DNA of 64,000 bases from Streptomyces sp. CC0208 (GTDB taxonomy: Bacteria > Actinomycetota > Actinomycetes > Streptomycetales > Streptomycetaceae), in contig NZ_CP031969.1 of assembly GCF_003443735.1 (NCBI RefSeq), forward strand, positions 5,394,001 to 5,458,000, in the 5' to 3' direction. Positions 17,901 to 26,802 of the stretch are shown piece by piece. How positions within the stretch are numbered: position 1 is the first letter of the stretch; every line of letters starts with the position of its first letter. The position numbers and the translations under genes are program-made. Below the pieces are notes generated by a model. The model was given only the letters and a program-made list of their open reading frames with translations. It was not told the origin of the DNA and made no database searches.

Positions 17901-19913
17901 GCCGGTTACGACCACAAGGGCATGGGCATCACCGCCCGCGGCGCCTGGGAGTCCGTCAAGCGGCACTTCCGCGAACTGGACCTCGACACCCAGTCCGAGG
18001 ACTTCACCGTCGTCGGCATCGGCGACATGTCCGGTGACGTGTTCGGCAACGGCATGCTGCTCAGTGAGCACATCCGCCTGGTCGCCGCCTTCGATCACCG
18101 GCACATCTTCATCGACCCGAAGCCCGACGCGGCCACCTCCTACGCCGAGCGCCGCCGCATCTTCGACCTCCCGCGCTCCAGCTGGGCCGACTACGACACC
18201 GAGCTGATCTCCGCGGGCGGCGGCGTCTTCCCCCGTACCGCCAAGTCCATCCCGGTCAACGCCCATGTCCGCGAGGCCCTCGGCATCGAGGACAAGGTCA
18301 CCAAGATGACCCCGGCCGACCTGATGAAGGCGATCCTCAAGGCGCCGGTGGACCTGCTGTGGAACGGCGGCATCGGCACCTACGTGAAGGCGTCCACGGA
18401 GACCCACGCGGACGTCGGCGACAAGGCCAACGACCCGATCCGCGTCGACGGCGCCGACCTGCGCGTGCGGGTCGTCGGCGAGGGCGGCAACCTGGGCCTG
18501 ACGCAGCTCGGCCGGATCGAGTTCGCGTTGCACGGCGGCAAGATCAACACCGATGCCATCGACAACAGCGCGGGCGTGGACACCTCCGACCACGAGGTGA
18601 ACATCAAGATCCTGCTCAACGGCCTGGTCACCGAGGGCGACATGACGGTCAAGCAGCGCAACAAGCTGCTCGCCGAGATGACCGACGAGGTCGGCCGCCT
18701 GGTCCTGCGCAACAACTACGCGCAGAACACCGCCATCGCCAACGCGCTCGCCCAGTCCAAGGACATGCTCCACGCCCAGCAGCGCTTCATGCGCCACCTG
18801 GTGCGCGAGGGCCACCTCGACCGGGCCCTGGAGTTCCTGCCCACCGACCGCCAGATCCGTGAACGCCTCGGCGCCGCACAGGGCCTGACCAGCCCGGAGA
18901 CGGCCGTTCTGCTGGCGTACACGAAGATCACGGTCGCCGAGGAGCTGCTGCACACCTCGCTCCCGGACGACCCGTATCTGCACGGTCTGCTGCACACGTA
19001 CTTCCCGAAGGCCCTGCGGGAGCAGTTCCCGGAGCACATCGACAACCACCCGCTGCACCGCGAGATCACCACGACCGTCCTGGTCAATGACACGGTCAAC
19101 ACGGGCGGTACGACCTATCTGCATCGTCTGCGCGAGGAGACCGGCGCGTCGCTGGAGGAGATCGTCCGGGCGCAGACCGCGGCCCGCGCGATCTTCCGCT
19201 CCGGTGTGGTGTGGGACGGGGTCGAGGCGCTCGACAACCAGGTCGAGGCCGCCGTACAGACCCGCATCCGCCTGCACTCGCGCCGGCTCGTCGAGCGCGG
19301 TACGCGCTGGCTGCTCAACAACCGGCCGCAGCCGCTCCAGCTCGCCGAGACCGTCGATTTCTTCGGCGAGCGCGTCGAACAGGTGTGGTCGCAGCTGCCC
19401 AAGCTGCTGCGGGGCGCCGACCTGGAGTGGTACCAGAAGATCTACGACGAGCTGAGCGGCGCCGGAGTCCCCGACGAACTCGCCACGCGGGTGGCCGGGT
19501 TCTCCTCGGCCTTCCCGACGCTGGACATCGTCTCGGTGGCCGACCGCATGGGCCGCGACCCGATGGACGTCGCCGAGGTGTACTACGACCTCGCCGACCG
19601 TCTCCACATCACCCAGCTCATGGACCGCATCATCGAGCTGCCCCGCGCCGACCGCTGGCAGTCCATGGCCCGCGCCTCCATCCGCGAGGACCTGTACGCG
19701 GCCCACTCGGCGCTCACCGCCGACGTACTGGCGGTGGGCAACGGCACGTCCACTCCCGAGCAGCGCTTCAAGGCCTGGGAGGAGAAGAACGCCCCGATCC
19801 TCAGCCGGGCGCGCACCACCCTGGAGGAGATCCAGGGCTCGGACGCGTTCGACCTGGCCAACCTGTCGGTGGCGATGCGCACCATGAGGACGCTGCTGCG
19901 GCAGCATTCGTAA
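14961..19913 (+). CDS. NAD-dependent glutamate dehydrogenase, large (180-kDa type)
   Basis: The 1650-residue enzyme belongs to the giant NAD-GDH class first described in Streptomyces clavuligerus and Pseudomonas. It oxidatively deaminates glutamate to 2-oxoglutarate and ammonium in catabolism. The long N-terminal ~700 residues contain ACT-like regulatory segments (TDDMPFLVDSVTNELTRQG). The catalytic core near residues 830-1100 includes GGLRWSDRREDFRTEILG, the substrate-binding Lys region VPVGAKGGFVAK, the nucleotide-binding GIGDMSGDVFGNGML, and EGGNLGLTQLGRIEFA. A helical C-terminal part completes the usual length of ~1600-1650. The ATG has AGAGGAC upstream. It is a monocistronic unit ended by a strong hairpin. 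Allosteric control by amino acids is known for the family. Confidence 0.95.
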   Translation: MQTKLDEAKAELLERAARVAENSPVGGHLPTGTTDDETPRTPDTPDNETVLAFLQRYYLHTAPEDLADRDPVDIYGAALSHFRLGETRPQGTANVRVHTPTVEENGWTCTHSVVEVVTDDMPFLVDSVTNELTRQGRGIHVVIHPQVVVRRDVTGRLIEVLTAPPSAADLPHDAHTESWIHVEIDRETDRSDLKQITADLLRVLSDVRETVEDWEKMRDAALRMADELPAEPVAPELRDMDIEEARELLRWLAADHFTFLGYREYQLRPDDSLAAVPGTGLGILRSDPHHAGEEGHPVSPSFERLPADARAKAREHKLLVLTKANSRATVHRPSYLDYIGVKKFDADGNVIGERRFLGLFSSAAYTESVRRVPVIRRKVDEVLERAGFSPNSHDGRDLLQILETYPRDELFQTPADELESIATSVLYLQERRRLRLYLRQDEYGRYYSALVYLPRDRYTTGVRLRIIDILKEELGGISVDFTAWNTESILSRLHFVIRVPQGTELPQLSDSDKERIEARLVEAARSWADGFAEALNAELGEERAAELTRRYGNAFPEGYKADHTPRSAVADLVHLERLGEENDFALSLYEPVGAAPEERRFKIYRKGDAISLSAVLPVLSRLGVEVTDERPYELRCSDRSVAWIYDFGLRMPKSQNGGGDYLGDDGRGRFQEAFAATWTGKAENDGFNALVLSAGLGWRQAMVLRAYAKYLRQAGSTFSQDYMEDTLRHNVHTTRLLVSLFEARMSPDRQRAGHELVDALLEELDAALDQVASLDEDRILRSFLTVIKATLRTNFFQEAAGGKPHDYVSMKFDPQAIPDLPAPRPAFEIWVYSPRVEGVHLRFGKVARGGLRWSDRREDFRTEILGLVKAQMVKNTVIVPVGAKGGFVAKQLPDPSVDRDAWLAEGIASYKMFISALLDITDNMVAGEVVPPADVVRHDEDDTYLVVAADKGTATFSDIANGVAESYNFWLGDAFASGGSAGYDHKGMGITARGAWESVKRHFRELDLDTQSEDFTVVGIGDMSGDVFGNGMLLSEHIRLVAAFDHRHIFIDPKPDAATSYAERRRIFDLPRSSWADYDTELISAGGGVFPRTAKSIPVNAHVREALGIEDKVTKMTPADLMKAILKAPVDLLWNGGIGTYVKASTETHADVGDKANDPIRVDGADLRVRVVGEGGNLGLTQLGRIEFALHGGKINTDAIDNSAGVDTSDHEVNIKILLNGLVTEGDMTVKQRNKLLAEMTDEVGRLVLRNNYAQNTAIANALAQSKDMLHAQQRFMRHLVREGHLDRALEFLPTDRQIRERLGAAQGLTSPETAVLLAYTKITVAEELLHTSLPDDPYLHGLLHTYFPKALREQFPEHIDNHPLHREITTTVLVNDTVNTGGTTYLHRLREETGASLEEIVRAQTAARAIFRSGVVWDGVEALDNQVEAAVQTRIRLHSRRLVERGTRWLLNNRPQPLQLAETVDFFGERVEQVWSQLPKLLRGADLEWYQKIYDELSGAGVPDELATRVAGFSSAFPTLDIVSVADRMGRDPMDVAEVYYDLADRLHITQLMDRIIELPRADRWQSMARASIREDLYAAHSALTADVLAVGNGTSTPEQRFKAWEEKNAPILSRARTTLEEIQGSDAFDLANLSVAMRTMRTLLRQHS

Positions 19914-19935
19914 GCGTTCGTGAGCGATACGACGA

Positions 19936-19973
19936 CGAGGGCGCCCCGGGCCATGTGGCTCGGGGCGCCCTCG
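19936..19973. terminator. Strong bidirectional terminator
   Basis: A ~17-bp G+C-rich stem (GAGGGCGCCCCGGGCC against GGCTCGGGGCGCCCTC, one mismatch, plus a flanking C-G pair) with a 4-nt loop lies between the convergent glutamate dehydrogenase and ABC exporter genes. Confidence 0.82.
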
Positions 19974-20011
19974 CTCATCCGGTCGTCCGGTCGTCCGTCC
20001 TGTGCGGACTC

Positions 20012-20833
20012 TCAGGCGGCGGCCTTCGGCTGCGGCTTCGCCTTGTCCGGGCCGCCCGTGAAGTCCTCGTAGGCTGCCAGGACCTCGTCGGTGGGGCCGT
20101 CCATGCGCAGTTCGCCGCGCTCCAGCCACAGCACCCGGTCACAGGTGTCGCGGATCGACTTGTTGCTGTGGCTCACCAGGAACACCGTGCCCGCGTGCTT
20201 GCGGAGCTCGCGGATGCGCTGCTCGGAGCGCTTCTGGAAGGAGCGGTCGCCGGTGGCGAGGGCCTCGTCGATGAGGAGGACGTCGTGGTCCTTGGCGGCG
20301 GCGATGGAGAAGCGCAGGCGGGCCGCCATGCCGGAGGAGTAGGTGCGCATCGGGAGGGTGATGAAGTCGCCCTTCTCGTTGATGCCGGAGAAGTCGACGA
20401 TCTCCTGATAGCGGTCCCTGACCTGCTCGCGGGACATGCCCATGGCGAGGCCGCCGAGGTGGACGTTGCGCTCGCCGGTGAGGTCGTTCATCAGGGCCGC
20501 GTTGACGCCGAGGAGGGAGGGCTGGCCGTCGGTGTAGATCCGGCCGTTCTCCACCGGGAGCAGACCGGCGACCGCCTTGAGCAGGGTCGACTTGCCGGAG
20601 CCGTTGGTGCCGATGAGGCCGATCGCCTCGCCCTTGTAGGCGACGAACGACACGTTCTTGACGGCGTGCACCTTGCGTACGCCCGCCGCCTTCTCGACCT
20701 GCCCCCGGCGCAGCATGCGGTTGAGGGCGGCGGTGGCGGAGCCCTTGCCGGCGCCGGTGCCGTTGACGCGGTAGACGATGTCGACGCCGTCCACGACGAC
20801 GGTGGGGATCTGGTCGTTCTCGATGTCAGCCAC
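20012..20833 (-). CDS. Polysaccharide/teichoic-acid-type ABC exporter, ATPase subunit
   Basis: The 273-residue protein has Walker A IGTNGSGKSTLLK, signature YSSGMAARLRFS, Walker B VLLIDEALATGD and the H-loop in LVSHSNKS. The N-terminal region (VNGTGAGKGSATAALNRMLRRG before AVKNVSF) is the variable loop seen in TagH/Wzt-like exporter ATPases, so it probably energises export of an undecaprenyl-linked cell-wall polymer. It starts with GTG, and its first 8 nt overlap the permease gene, showing tight coupling. It lacks the long C-terminal substrate-binding domain of Wzt. The nearby galE and CDP-glycerol-type transferase make a teichoic-acid-like polymer the likely cargo. Confidence 0.9.
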   Translation of the reverse strand: MADIENDQIPTVVVDGVDIVYRVNGTGAGKGSATAALNRMLRRGQVEKAAGVRKVHAVKNVSFVAYKGEAIGLIGTNGSGKSTLLKAVAGLLPVENGRIYTDGQPSLLGVNAALMNDLTGERNVHLGGLAMGMSREQVRDRYQEIVDFSGINEKGDFITLPMRTYSSGMAARLRFSIAAAKDHDVLLIDEALATGDRSFQKRSEQRIRELRKHAGTVFLVSHSNKSIRDTCDRVLWLERGELRMDGPTDEVLAAYEDFTGGPDKAKPQPKAAA

Positions 20834-21743
20834 GGCCGTACGTCTCCTCAGCCTTCCAGAAGTAGATGAAGCCGCCGACGCCGGCGACCAGCGCCCAGCC
20901 CACCGCGATCGCCCACACGTGGTGCGGCAGCTGACTGGCGTGGAAGCTGTCGATCAGGGAGTAGCGCATCAGGTCGATGTAGATGGCGGCCGGGTTGGCC
21001 TGGAGGACGGGCACCACCCAGGACGGCCAGTCGTGGTGGCCCTTGGCCAGCTTGTCGATGCTCCACATCACGCCGGAGACGTACATCCAGGTGCGCAGGA
21101 CGAACGGCATCAGCTGCGCGATGTCCGGCGTCTTGGCACCCATCCGCGCCATGATCATCGAGACGCCCGCGTTGAAGACCGACTGCAGGACCAGTGCCGG
21201 GACCGCCAGCAGCCAGGAACTGGCGATCGGGACACCGAAGCAGAGCAGGATGACGACCAGGGCGGCCATCGAGAACAGCAGCTGCTGGAGCTGCTGGAGG
21301 GCGAACGAGATCGGCAGCGCGGCCCGCGGGAAGTGCAGGGCGCGCACGAGGCCCAGGTTGCCGGAGATCGCCCGGGTGCCCGCCATGATCGAGCTCTGCG
21401 TGAACGTCCAGATGAACACGCCCGTGACCAGGAACGGGACGTAGTCCGGCACATTCCTCTTCGTGCCCAGCAGGACGCCGAAGATGAAGTAGTAGACCGC
21501 CGCGTTCAGCAACGGGGTCATCACCTGCCAGACCTGACCCAGCTTCGCCTGGCTGTACTGCGCGGTGAGCTTGGCGGTCGAGAACGCGGTGATGAAGTGG
21601 CGCCGTGCCCACAGCTGACGGACGTAGTCGGGCAGGGAGGGGCGGGCGCCGCTGACCGTCAGGCCGTGCCGGGCGGCCAGGGCCGAGAGGTCGTCGTCGG
21701 CCGGGGACGCTGTCGGGGGCGGTGTGTCGAGGACCTGGCTCAC
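20826..21743 (-). CDS. ABC-2-type polymer exporter permease (TagG/Wzm-like)
   Basis: This 305-residue membrane protein has about six hydrophobic segments, starting near residue 65 (LLNAAVYYFIFGVLLG) and ending with AIAVGWALVAGVGGFIYFWKAEE, in the TagG/Wzm arrangement. The cytoplasmic N-terminal helix includes RHFITAFSTAKLTAQYSQAKLGQVWQVM, typical of O-antigen/teichoic acid exporters that have a coupling helix there. GTG 21743 is chosen because the sequence further upstream lies in the regulatory region and antisense to the TetR gene. No strong ribosome-binding site is visible. It forms an operon with the ATPase and is divergent from the TetR gene across a repeat-rich region. Confidence 0.88.
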   Translation of the reverse strand: MSQVLDTPPPTASPADDDLSALAARHGLTVSGARPSLPDYVRQLWARRHFITAFSTAKLTAQYSQAKLGQVWQVMTPLLNAAVYYFIFGVLLGTKRNVPDYVPFLVTGVFIWTFTQSSIMAGTRAISGNLGLVRALHFPRAALPISFALQQLQQLLFSMAALVVILLCFGVPIASSWLLAVPALVLQSVFNAGVSMIMARMGAKTPDIAQLMPFVLRTWMYVSGVMWSIDKLAKGHHDWPSWVVPVLQANPAAIYIDLMRYSLIDSFHASQLPHHVWAIAVGWALVAGVGGFIYFWKAEETYGRG

Positions 21744-21813
21744 ATCCGCTGCTTTCGCTCGGGGGGTGGGGGTGGTGCGCGTGCGGCTGGCGCGCCCGTC
21801 GTCCGGCGTTTCC

Positions 21814-21841
21814 TTACGTGACTCTTTACGTTCTCTTACGT
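21814..21841 (+). promoter_or_regulatory. Three phased TTACGT motifs upstream of the exporter genes
   Basis: TTACGT occurs at 21814, 21826 and 21836, spaced 12 and 10 bp, about one helical turn each, ~70-100 nt upstream of the permease GTG. The even phasing suggests a protein-binding or promoter element distinct from the longer repeats next to it. Meaning unknown. Confidence 0.4.
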
Positions 21842-22063
21842 CGGGACGGGACCGTATCGTCGCAACGTGAGAGTAGGACGATTCAGCGTCGGAACGCAAC
21901 CGTTTCGTCGTGACGAGCGACGTTGGAACGTAACCGTTTCGTCGTGACCTGTCACGTTGGAACGTAACCGTAGCGTCGTGGCGTGCCGTCGTGGTGTGCG
22001 CCGTCGCGTCGATACGGCTCCGTCGCGGCCACCCGCGTCGGAACGGGACCGTTTCGTCGCTAC
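21839..22063 (+). promoter_or_regulatory. Array of five operator-like repeats between exporter and TetR gene
   Basis: Five related 24-28-bp units start at about 21839, 21887, 21921, 21955 and 22036. The shared core is GGAACG-N4-CGTTTC, an imperfect inverted repeat, usually followed by GTCGTGAC; the first and fourth copies are degenerate in the right half. The second to fourth copies are exactly 34 bp apart. The last ends 18 nt before the TetR ATG. The palindromic core and the position in a divergent promoter region fit multiple binding sites for the adjacent TetR regulator, controlling both itself and the exporter. That it is bound by this regulator is inference. Confidence 0.65.
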
Positions 22064-22080
22064 GCCCTATGCTGGTCCGC

Positions 22081-22707
22081 ATGACGACCAACGCCGACGC
22101 GCCGCAGACCCCTACGCGCCGCCGTGCCCCGGCAGGAGCCGCCGTACTCCGTGAGGATGTGACGGAAGCCATTCGGGCGGCCGTCTTCGAGGAGCTCGCG
22201 GCCTCCGGATACGCGCGGATGTCGATCGAGGGCATCGCACGTCGGGCGGGCGTGGGCAAGACCGCGGTCTACCGCCGTTGGCGTTCCAAGCTGCATCTGG
22301 TCCTCGACGTCGTGTCGGAGATCGCGGTGATGGGTCTGCCGGTGCCGGAGACGGGCTCGCTGGAGGACGACCTGCGGATGCTGTACGAGGTGACCTCCCG
22401 GGCGCTGCGGCACCCGGTGGCCTCGCAGATCATCCCGGACCTCCAGGCCGAGGCGGCCCGTAACCCCGAGATCGCCGAGGCCCTGCAGAACGCGTTGCAG
22501 AAGGGCCAGGAGGGTGTCGCCAGCAAGATCATCACGGCGGCGGAGCGGCGCGGGGAGCTCCGCACCGGCTTCAACGACGAACTGGCCCTCGACCTGATCT
22601 CCGGCCCCCTGTACTGGCGCTCGGTGGTGATCCGGAGCCCGAAGCTGCCGAAGGGGTATCTCGCGGCGCTGGCCCGGGTGACGACGGAGGCGCTGAAGGC
22701 GCTCTGA
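22081..22707 (+). CDS. TetR-family transcriptional regulator
   Basis: The 208-residue protein has the TetR helix-turn-helix at residues ~40-65 (MSIEGIARRAGVGKTAVYRRWRSK) and an all-alpha ligand domain resembling the TetR_C_11-type group (ISGPLYWRSVVI). It is divergent from the cell-wall polymer exporter across the operator-like array, so autoregulation and control of the exporter are likely. The ATG 22081 start gives a normal-length protein; the preceding in-frame codons lie inside the repeat array. The ligand is unknown, perhaps a polymer intermediate or envelope-active compound (speculative). Confidence 0.88.
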   Translation: MTTNADAPQTPTRRRAPAGAAVLREDVTEAIRAAVFEELAASGYARMSIEGIARRAGVGKTAVYRRWRSKLHLVLDVVSEIAVMGLPVPETGSLEDDLRMLYEVTSRALRHPVASQIIPDLQAEAARNPEIAEALQNALQKGQEGVASKIITAAERRGELRTGFNDELALDLISGPLYWRSVVIRSPKLPKGYLAALARVTTEALKAL

Positions 22708-22716
22708 GCCTCAGTG

Positions 22717-22740
22717 GCCCGGAGGACTGCCACTCCGGGC
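22717..22740. terminator. Terminator between TetR gene and convergent glycohydrolase gene
   Basis: A perfect 8-bp stem (GCCCGGAG/CTCCGGGC) with an 8-nt loop lies 10 nt after the TetR stop; the convergent gene ends 77 nt further on. Confidence 0.6.
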
Positions 22741-22816
22741 AGGCGGGGGCGGCCGGCCTCGCCCGCGAGGGGAGTCGCATGTCGGCAAAGGCCCGCGCCC
22801 CTTCCGGGCGCTGCCG

Positions 22817-23764
22817 TCAGCCGGTGAAGGGACAGCCGGTGAGGAGAAGGGTGAGGGCAGCCAGGTCGGCCGCCCTCAGCACCCGGTCGGCGAAGCCCGG
22901 CAGCGGGACATGCAGGGGTGTCGTCCAGCGCTCCGGGACGGCCGTGACGCCGTACACCGCTCCGGCCAGGCCGCCCGTCACCGCGGCCACTGTGTCCGTG
23001 TCGCCGCCCAGGTCGATCGCAGCGCGTACGGCTGTCTCGTACGAGGTCGTCGTACGCAGCGCCCAGACGGCGGAGCCCAGGCAGGGCCATACGGCACCGT
23101 TGAACTCCGTGGCCTGGTCCGGGTGCCAGTCGGGGGCCAGGACGGTGGCGTAGCGTCCGCGGTGGTCTTCGTGGACCGCGTCCAGGGTGGCTTCCACGGC
23201 GTCCAGCGGGTCGTCGCCGGCCAGGGCCACTCGTACCAGTTCGTGGAAGACGGCCGTGCCCTCCCAGGCCGCCCGGTCGCCGTGGGTGAGGGCGGCCAGG
23301 CGGCGGCCGGCGGACATGGTGGCCTCGCGGCCGTGGGCAGCGAAGTACACGGCGGACGGGACCGCCCGCATCAACGCGCCGTTTCCCGCCGCCCGTTGGC
23401 TCACCTGGAAGTGGAGAGCGGCGGCGCTGTCCCAGGGGTCGCCGCTGCTCAGTACGGCCTCGGTCTGAAGGCCGATGTCCTTCGGCTCCGCCGCCGCCCA
23501 CCGCTGGAACCGCCGGAAGACGTCCGGGAGTTCGAGCCCACCGCACTCCACCAGGGACTCGGCGACCAGGACCGCCATCTGTGTGTCGTCGGTCGCCTCA
23601 CCCGGCTCCCAGCCGCCACCCCCGCACATCTCGCCGCCGTGCCCGGGCTCCGGAAAGCGGTCCGAGAAGGCACCTTCCGGCCCGAACTCGAAGGGGGCAC
23701 CCAGCGCGTCCCCCGCAGCGGAACCGACGACGGCGCCCAGGGCGCGCTCTGCGCGTACGACCAT
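22817..23764 (-). CDS. ADP-ribosylglycohydrolase family protein
   Basis: The 315-residue protein has all three metal-ligand patches of the DraG/ARH fold: GDALGAPFEFG near the N-terminus, GEATDDTQMAVLVAE (~residues 55-70), and DLGGDTDTVAAVTGGLAGAVYG (~255-275). Family enzymes use two Mg ions to remove ADP-ribose from proteins (Arg-linked in DraG) or to hydrolyse ADP-ribose derivatives. Target and regulation cannot be inferred. It starts with ATG and is convergent with the TetR gene. The repeat-rich gap upstream holds its promoter. It appears complete, with normal length. Confidence 0.9.
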   Translation of the reverse strand: MVVRAERALGAVVGSAAGDALGAPFEFGPEGAFSDRFPEPGHGGEMCGGGGWEPGEATDDTQMAVLVAESLVECGGLELPDVFRRFQRWAAAEPKDIGLQTEAVLSSGDPWDSAAALHFQVSQRAAGNGALMRAVPSAVYFAAHGREATMSAGRRLAALTHGDRAAWEGTAVFHELVRVALAGDDPLDAVEATLDAVHEDHRGRYATVLAPDWHPDQATEFNGAVWPCLGSAVWALRTTTSYETAVRAAIDLGGDTDTVAAVTGGLAGAVYGVTAVPERWTTPLHVPLPGFADRVLRAADLAALTLLLTGCPFTG

Positions 23765-24382
23765 CCGTGCAGGCTAGTCGCGAGCAGTTACGGCGACTGC
23801 GCGGGCCGACCGAACCGTCACGGCATCCGCGCGGGCCCGCCCCGAGCTGCTAAGGCTTCGCGCGCGAGCCGGGGCCAAATTGCCGTGCCCGTGCTGGGGC
23901 CGGCCCCGAGCCGCTGCGGCTCTCCGCCTGGTCGAGCCCTGAGTGGCCGGTACGCCGGTACGCCGGTCGCCGCGCGGCCAAGCGCCCTGGCCCAGGGTGC
24001 GACGGCTCGTGCAGGGCGCCCTGAGCAGTCATCGTTCTCTCCCGGAGCCGTTCCCGGATGGCTTCCCGTGCGGGCCGGCGCCAAGACCGCTGTGCCCGTG
24101 CTCGGGGCCGGCCCCTAGCCGCTGCGGCTCTCCGCCCGATTCGGCCCCGAGCCGCTGAGAGCCCGCGCGGACAAGCACGCCGGCTCAGAGTGCGACGGCC
24201 CGCCCAAGGCGCCCCTGGGCAGTCACCCTCGTCCCCCCGAGCCGCCCGTGAACCGAGACGGCCTCGCGCGCGGGCCGGCGCCAACCCCTGCGCCCGTGTG
24301 GGCGGGGTGGGCCCCAAGCCGCCGCGACCCACCGCCCGGTCCGGTCCTGGGTCGTCAGATCCCCAGGGCTACTCGATGACCC
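23765..24382 (+). repeat. Degenerate ~200-bp tandem repeat region without genes
   Basis: A 44-45-bp block beginning GTGCCCGTGCT occurs at 23885-23928 and 24092-24136 with one substitution and one indel, a period of 207. The string GCGGGCCGGCGCCAA is identical at 24070-24084 and 24270-24284, a period of 200. Weaker traces extend to both edges, so three or more decayed units fill the gap. Each well-kept unit includes a small hairpin (GAGCCG-CTG-CGGCTC, or nearly so). Open frames through it are Arg/Ala-rich, have no domain and span the repeats, so I call no gene. The promoter of the glycohydrolase gene must be at the left edge. Confidence 0.65.
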
Positions 24383-24796
24383 CTACTCGATGACGAGGTC
24401 GACCTCGATGTTGCCGCGGGTGGCGTTGGAGTAGGGGCAGACCTGGTGGGCCTGCTCGACGAGCTTGCGGCCGGTCTCCGCGTCCACGGAGTCGGGCAGC
24501 TCGACGCGGAGGGCGACCTTGAGGCCGAAGCCCTCGCCCTGCTTGCCTATGCCGACCTCGGCGGTGACGGCGGCGTCGCTGACGTCCACCTTGGCCTGGC
24601 GGCCGACAAGACCGAGGGCGCTGCCGAAACAGGCGGCGTAGCCGGCGGCGAACAGCTGCTCCGGGTTGGTGCCCTGTCCGTTGCCGCCCAGCTCCACCGG
24701 CGGGGCCAGAGCGACGTCGATCTTGCCGTCGTTCGTGTAGGCGCGGCCGTCGCGGCCGTGGGTGGCGGTGGCGACAGCGGTGTAGAGCGCGTCCAT
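24383..24796 (-). CDS. ohr: Organic hydroperoxide resistance protein Ohr
   Basis: The 137-residue OsmC/Ohr-family thiol peroxidase has the peroxidatic Cys in AGYAACFGSAL (residues ~55-65) and the resolving Cys in HQVCPYSNATRGN near the C-terminus. The typical start ALYTAVATATHGRDGRA is present. It reduces organic hydroperoxides, with lipoylated proteins as reductant in characterised members. ATG 24796 gives the standard length. It is divergent from ohrR across a 120-bp region with a palindromic operator, so peroxide-inducible expression is expected. Confidence 0.95.
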   Translation of the reverse strand: MDALYTAVATATHGRDGRAYTNDGKIDVALAPPVELGGNGQGTNPEQLFAAGYAACFGSALGLVGRQAKVDVSDAAVTAEVGIGKQGEGFGLKVALRVELPDSVDAETGRKLVEQAHQVCPYSNATRGNIEVDLVIE

Positions 24797-24867
24797 GAAA
24801 ACCGTCCCTCTCGAAGTTCGTTCCGGCGGCTCTTCCGCGGCCGCCTCACGGCCGTAAGTAGAGCACA

Positions 24868-24878
24868 CAATTCAATTG
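24868..24878. promoter_or_regulatory. Probable OhrR operator
   Basis: CAATTCAATTG is a perfect 11-bp A/T-rich palindrome in the ohr-ohrR divergent gap, standing out in a G+C-rich genome. OhrR regulators of the MarR family bind A/T-rich inverted repeats of this kind. It lies 39 nt before ohrR and 72 nt before ohr. Confidence 0.7.
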
Positions 24879-24916
24879 CGCACAACTAAATGGCTCGCAA
24901 GGGCTATCCTGGACGC

Positions 24917-25402
24917 ATGGACACGTCCCCGGCCACCACCGACTGGCTCCGCCTCGACCAGCAGATCTGCTTCTCCCTGAACGCGGCCTCCCGCGCCTTC
25001 GGCAGCGTCTACCGCGTGATCCTCAAGGACCTGGGGATCACTTACCCGCAGTACCTGGTGATGCTGGTGCTGTGGGAGCACGGCGATCTGCCGGTCAAGA
25101 AGCTCGGCGAGCACCTGCGGCTCGACTCGGGCACCCTCTCCCCGCTCCTCAAGCGACTGGAGGCGGCCGGCCTCGTCCGGCGCGAGCGCAGCGCCCGCGA
25201 CGAGCGCTCGGTGGAGGTGCGGCTCACCGAGGAGGGCGTCGCCCTGCGCGAGCGCGCGGAGCGGGTGCCCCGCCGGATCGTCTCAGCGACCAGTTTCGAC
25301 GTGGACGAGATCAGCGCCCTGCGGGCCCGCCTCGACCAGCTCACCTCGGCCCTGGACGCGGCGGTGCACGCCGAGCTGCCCGACGAGGACTTCAGCCGGT
25401 GA
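24917..25402 (+). CDS. ohrR: MarR-family peroxide sensor OhrR
   Basis: The 161-residue winged-helix regulator carries the N-terminal reactive Cys in QQICFSLNAASRAF (residue ~16), the peroxide-sensing thiol in one-Cys and two-Cys OhrR proteins. The tyrosine-containing segment YRVILKDLGITYPQYLVML follows, and the wing includes SARDERSVEVRLTEEG. Oxidation of Cys by organic hydroperoxide releases OhrR from DNA and derepresses ohr. ATG 24917 is chosen; ATG 24890 would add nine residues and lies closer to the operator. Divergent pairing with ohr supports the role strongly. Confidence 0.92.
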   Translation: MDTSPATTDWLRLDQQICFSLNAASRAFGSVYRVILKDLGITYPQYLVMLVLWEHGDLPVKKLGEHLRLDSGTLSPLLKRLEAAGLVRRERSARDERSVEVRLTEEGVALRERAERVPRRIVSATSFDVDEISALRARLDQLTSALDAAVHAELPDEDFSR

Positions 25403-25680
25403 GGGCTCGTGGTCACCTGAGTGGCCGTGGCCGTGGCCGCTGTCGTCGTCGCCTTGGCCACGCCAGGGCAAGGCCGACGGGCTCGCGGTGCTGGGGTTGC
25501 CGGCCCCGCAGATGCCGAGTCCCTGCCTCCTCGAGTGCCGCTGGGCCTTCACGAACACGCACTGATTCTGATGAGAGGGCTGAAAGGGCTGCGAGCCAGA
25601 ACCGCGTGGCACCCGCCCGACCCGGCCGCCTGGTTCACTGATACGCGCACACGGGTCAACCGAAGAGGGGACGGCCGTAC

Positions 25681-26661
<981 letters not shown>

Positions 26662-26802
26662 GACCGGTGCCGTTGCCTGAAGCCGGCCTGATCCGCCGGA
26701 CAGGCCCTAGCGGCGGCGCCCGCGCCCCGGCCGTCCCACCGGGCGCCAGGTGGACGGACGGGTCGGTGTGGGATGGGACGGGCTGGACGGCATGGGCCCC
26801 TC

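Noticed and set aside
15045-20129. Very long open frame antisense to the glutamate dehydrogenase gene
   Set aside because: High G+C leaves the antisense frame free of stops; its translation is Val/Gly/Leu/Arg-rich with no domain, while the sense strand encodes a complete known enzyme.
23850-24332. 160-codon minus-strand frame in the repeat region
   Set aside because: Arg/Ala/Gly-rich, crosses the degenerate tandem repeats, no ribosome-binding site, no similarity to a known fold.
24890-24916. Earlier ATG for ohrR
   Set aside because: It would add nine residues, begins 12 nt from the operator palindrome and has no ribosome-binding site.
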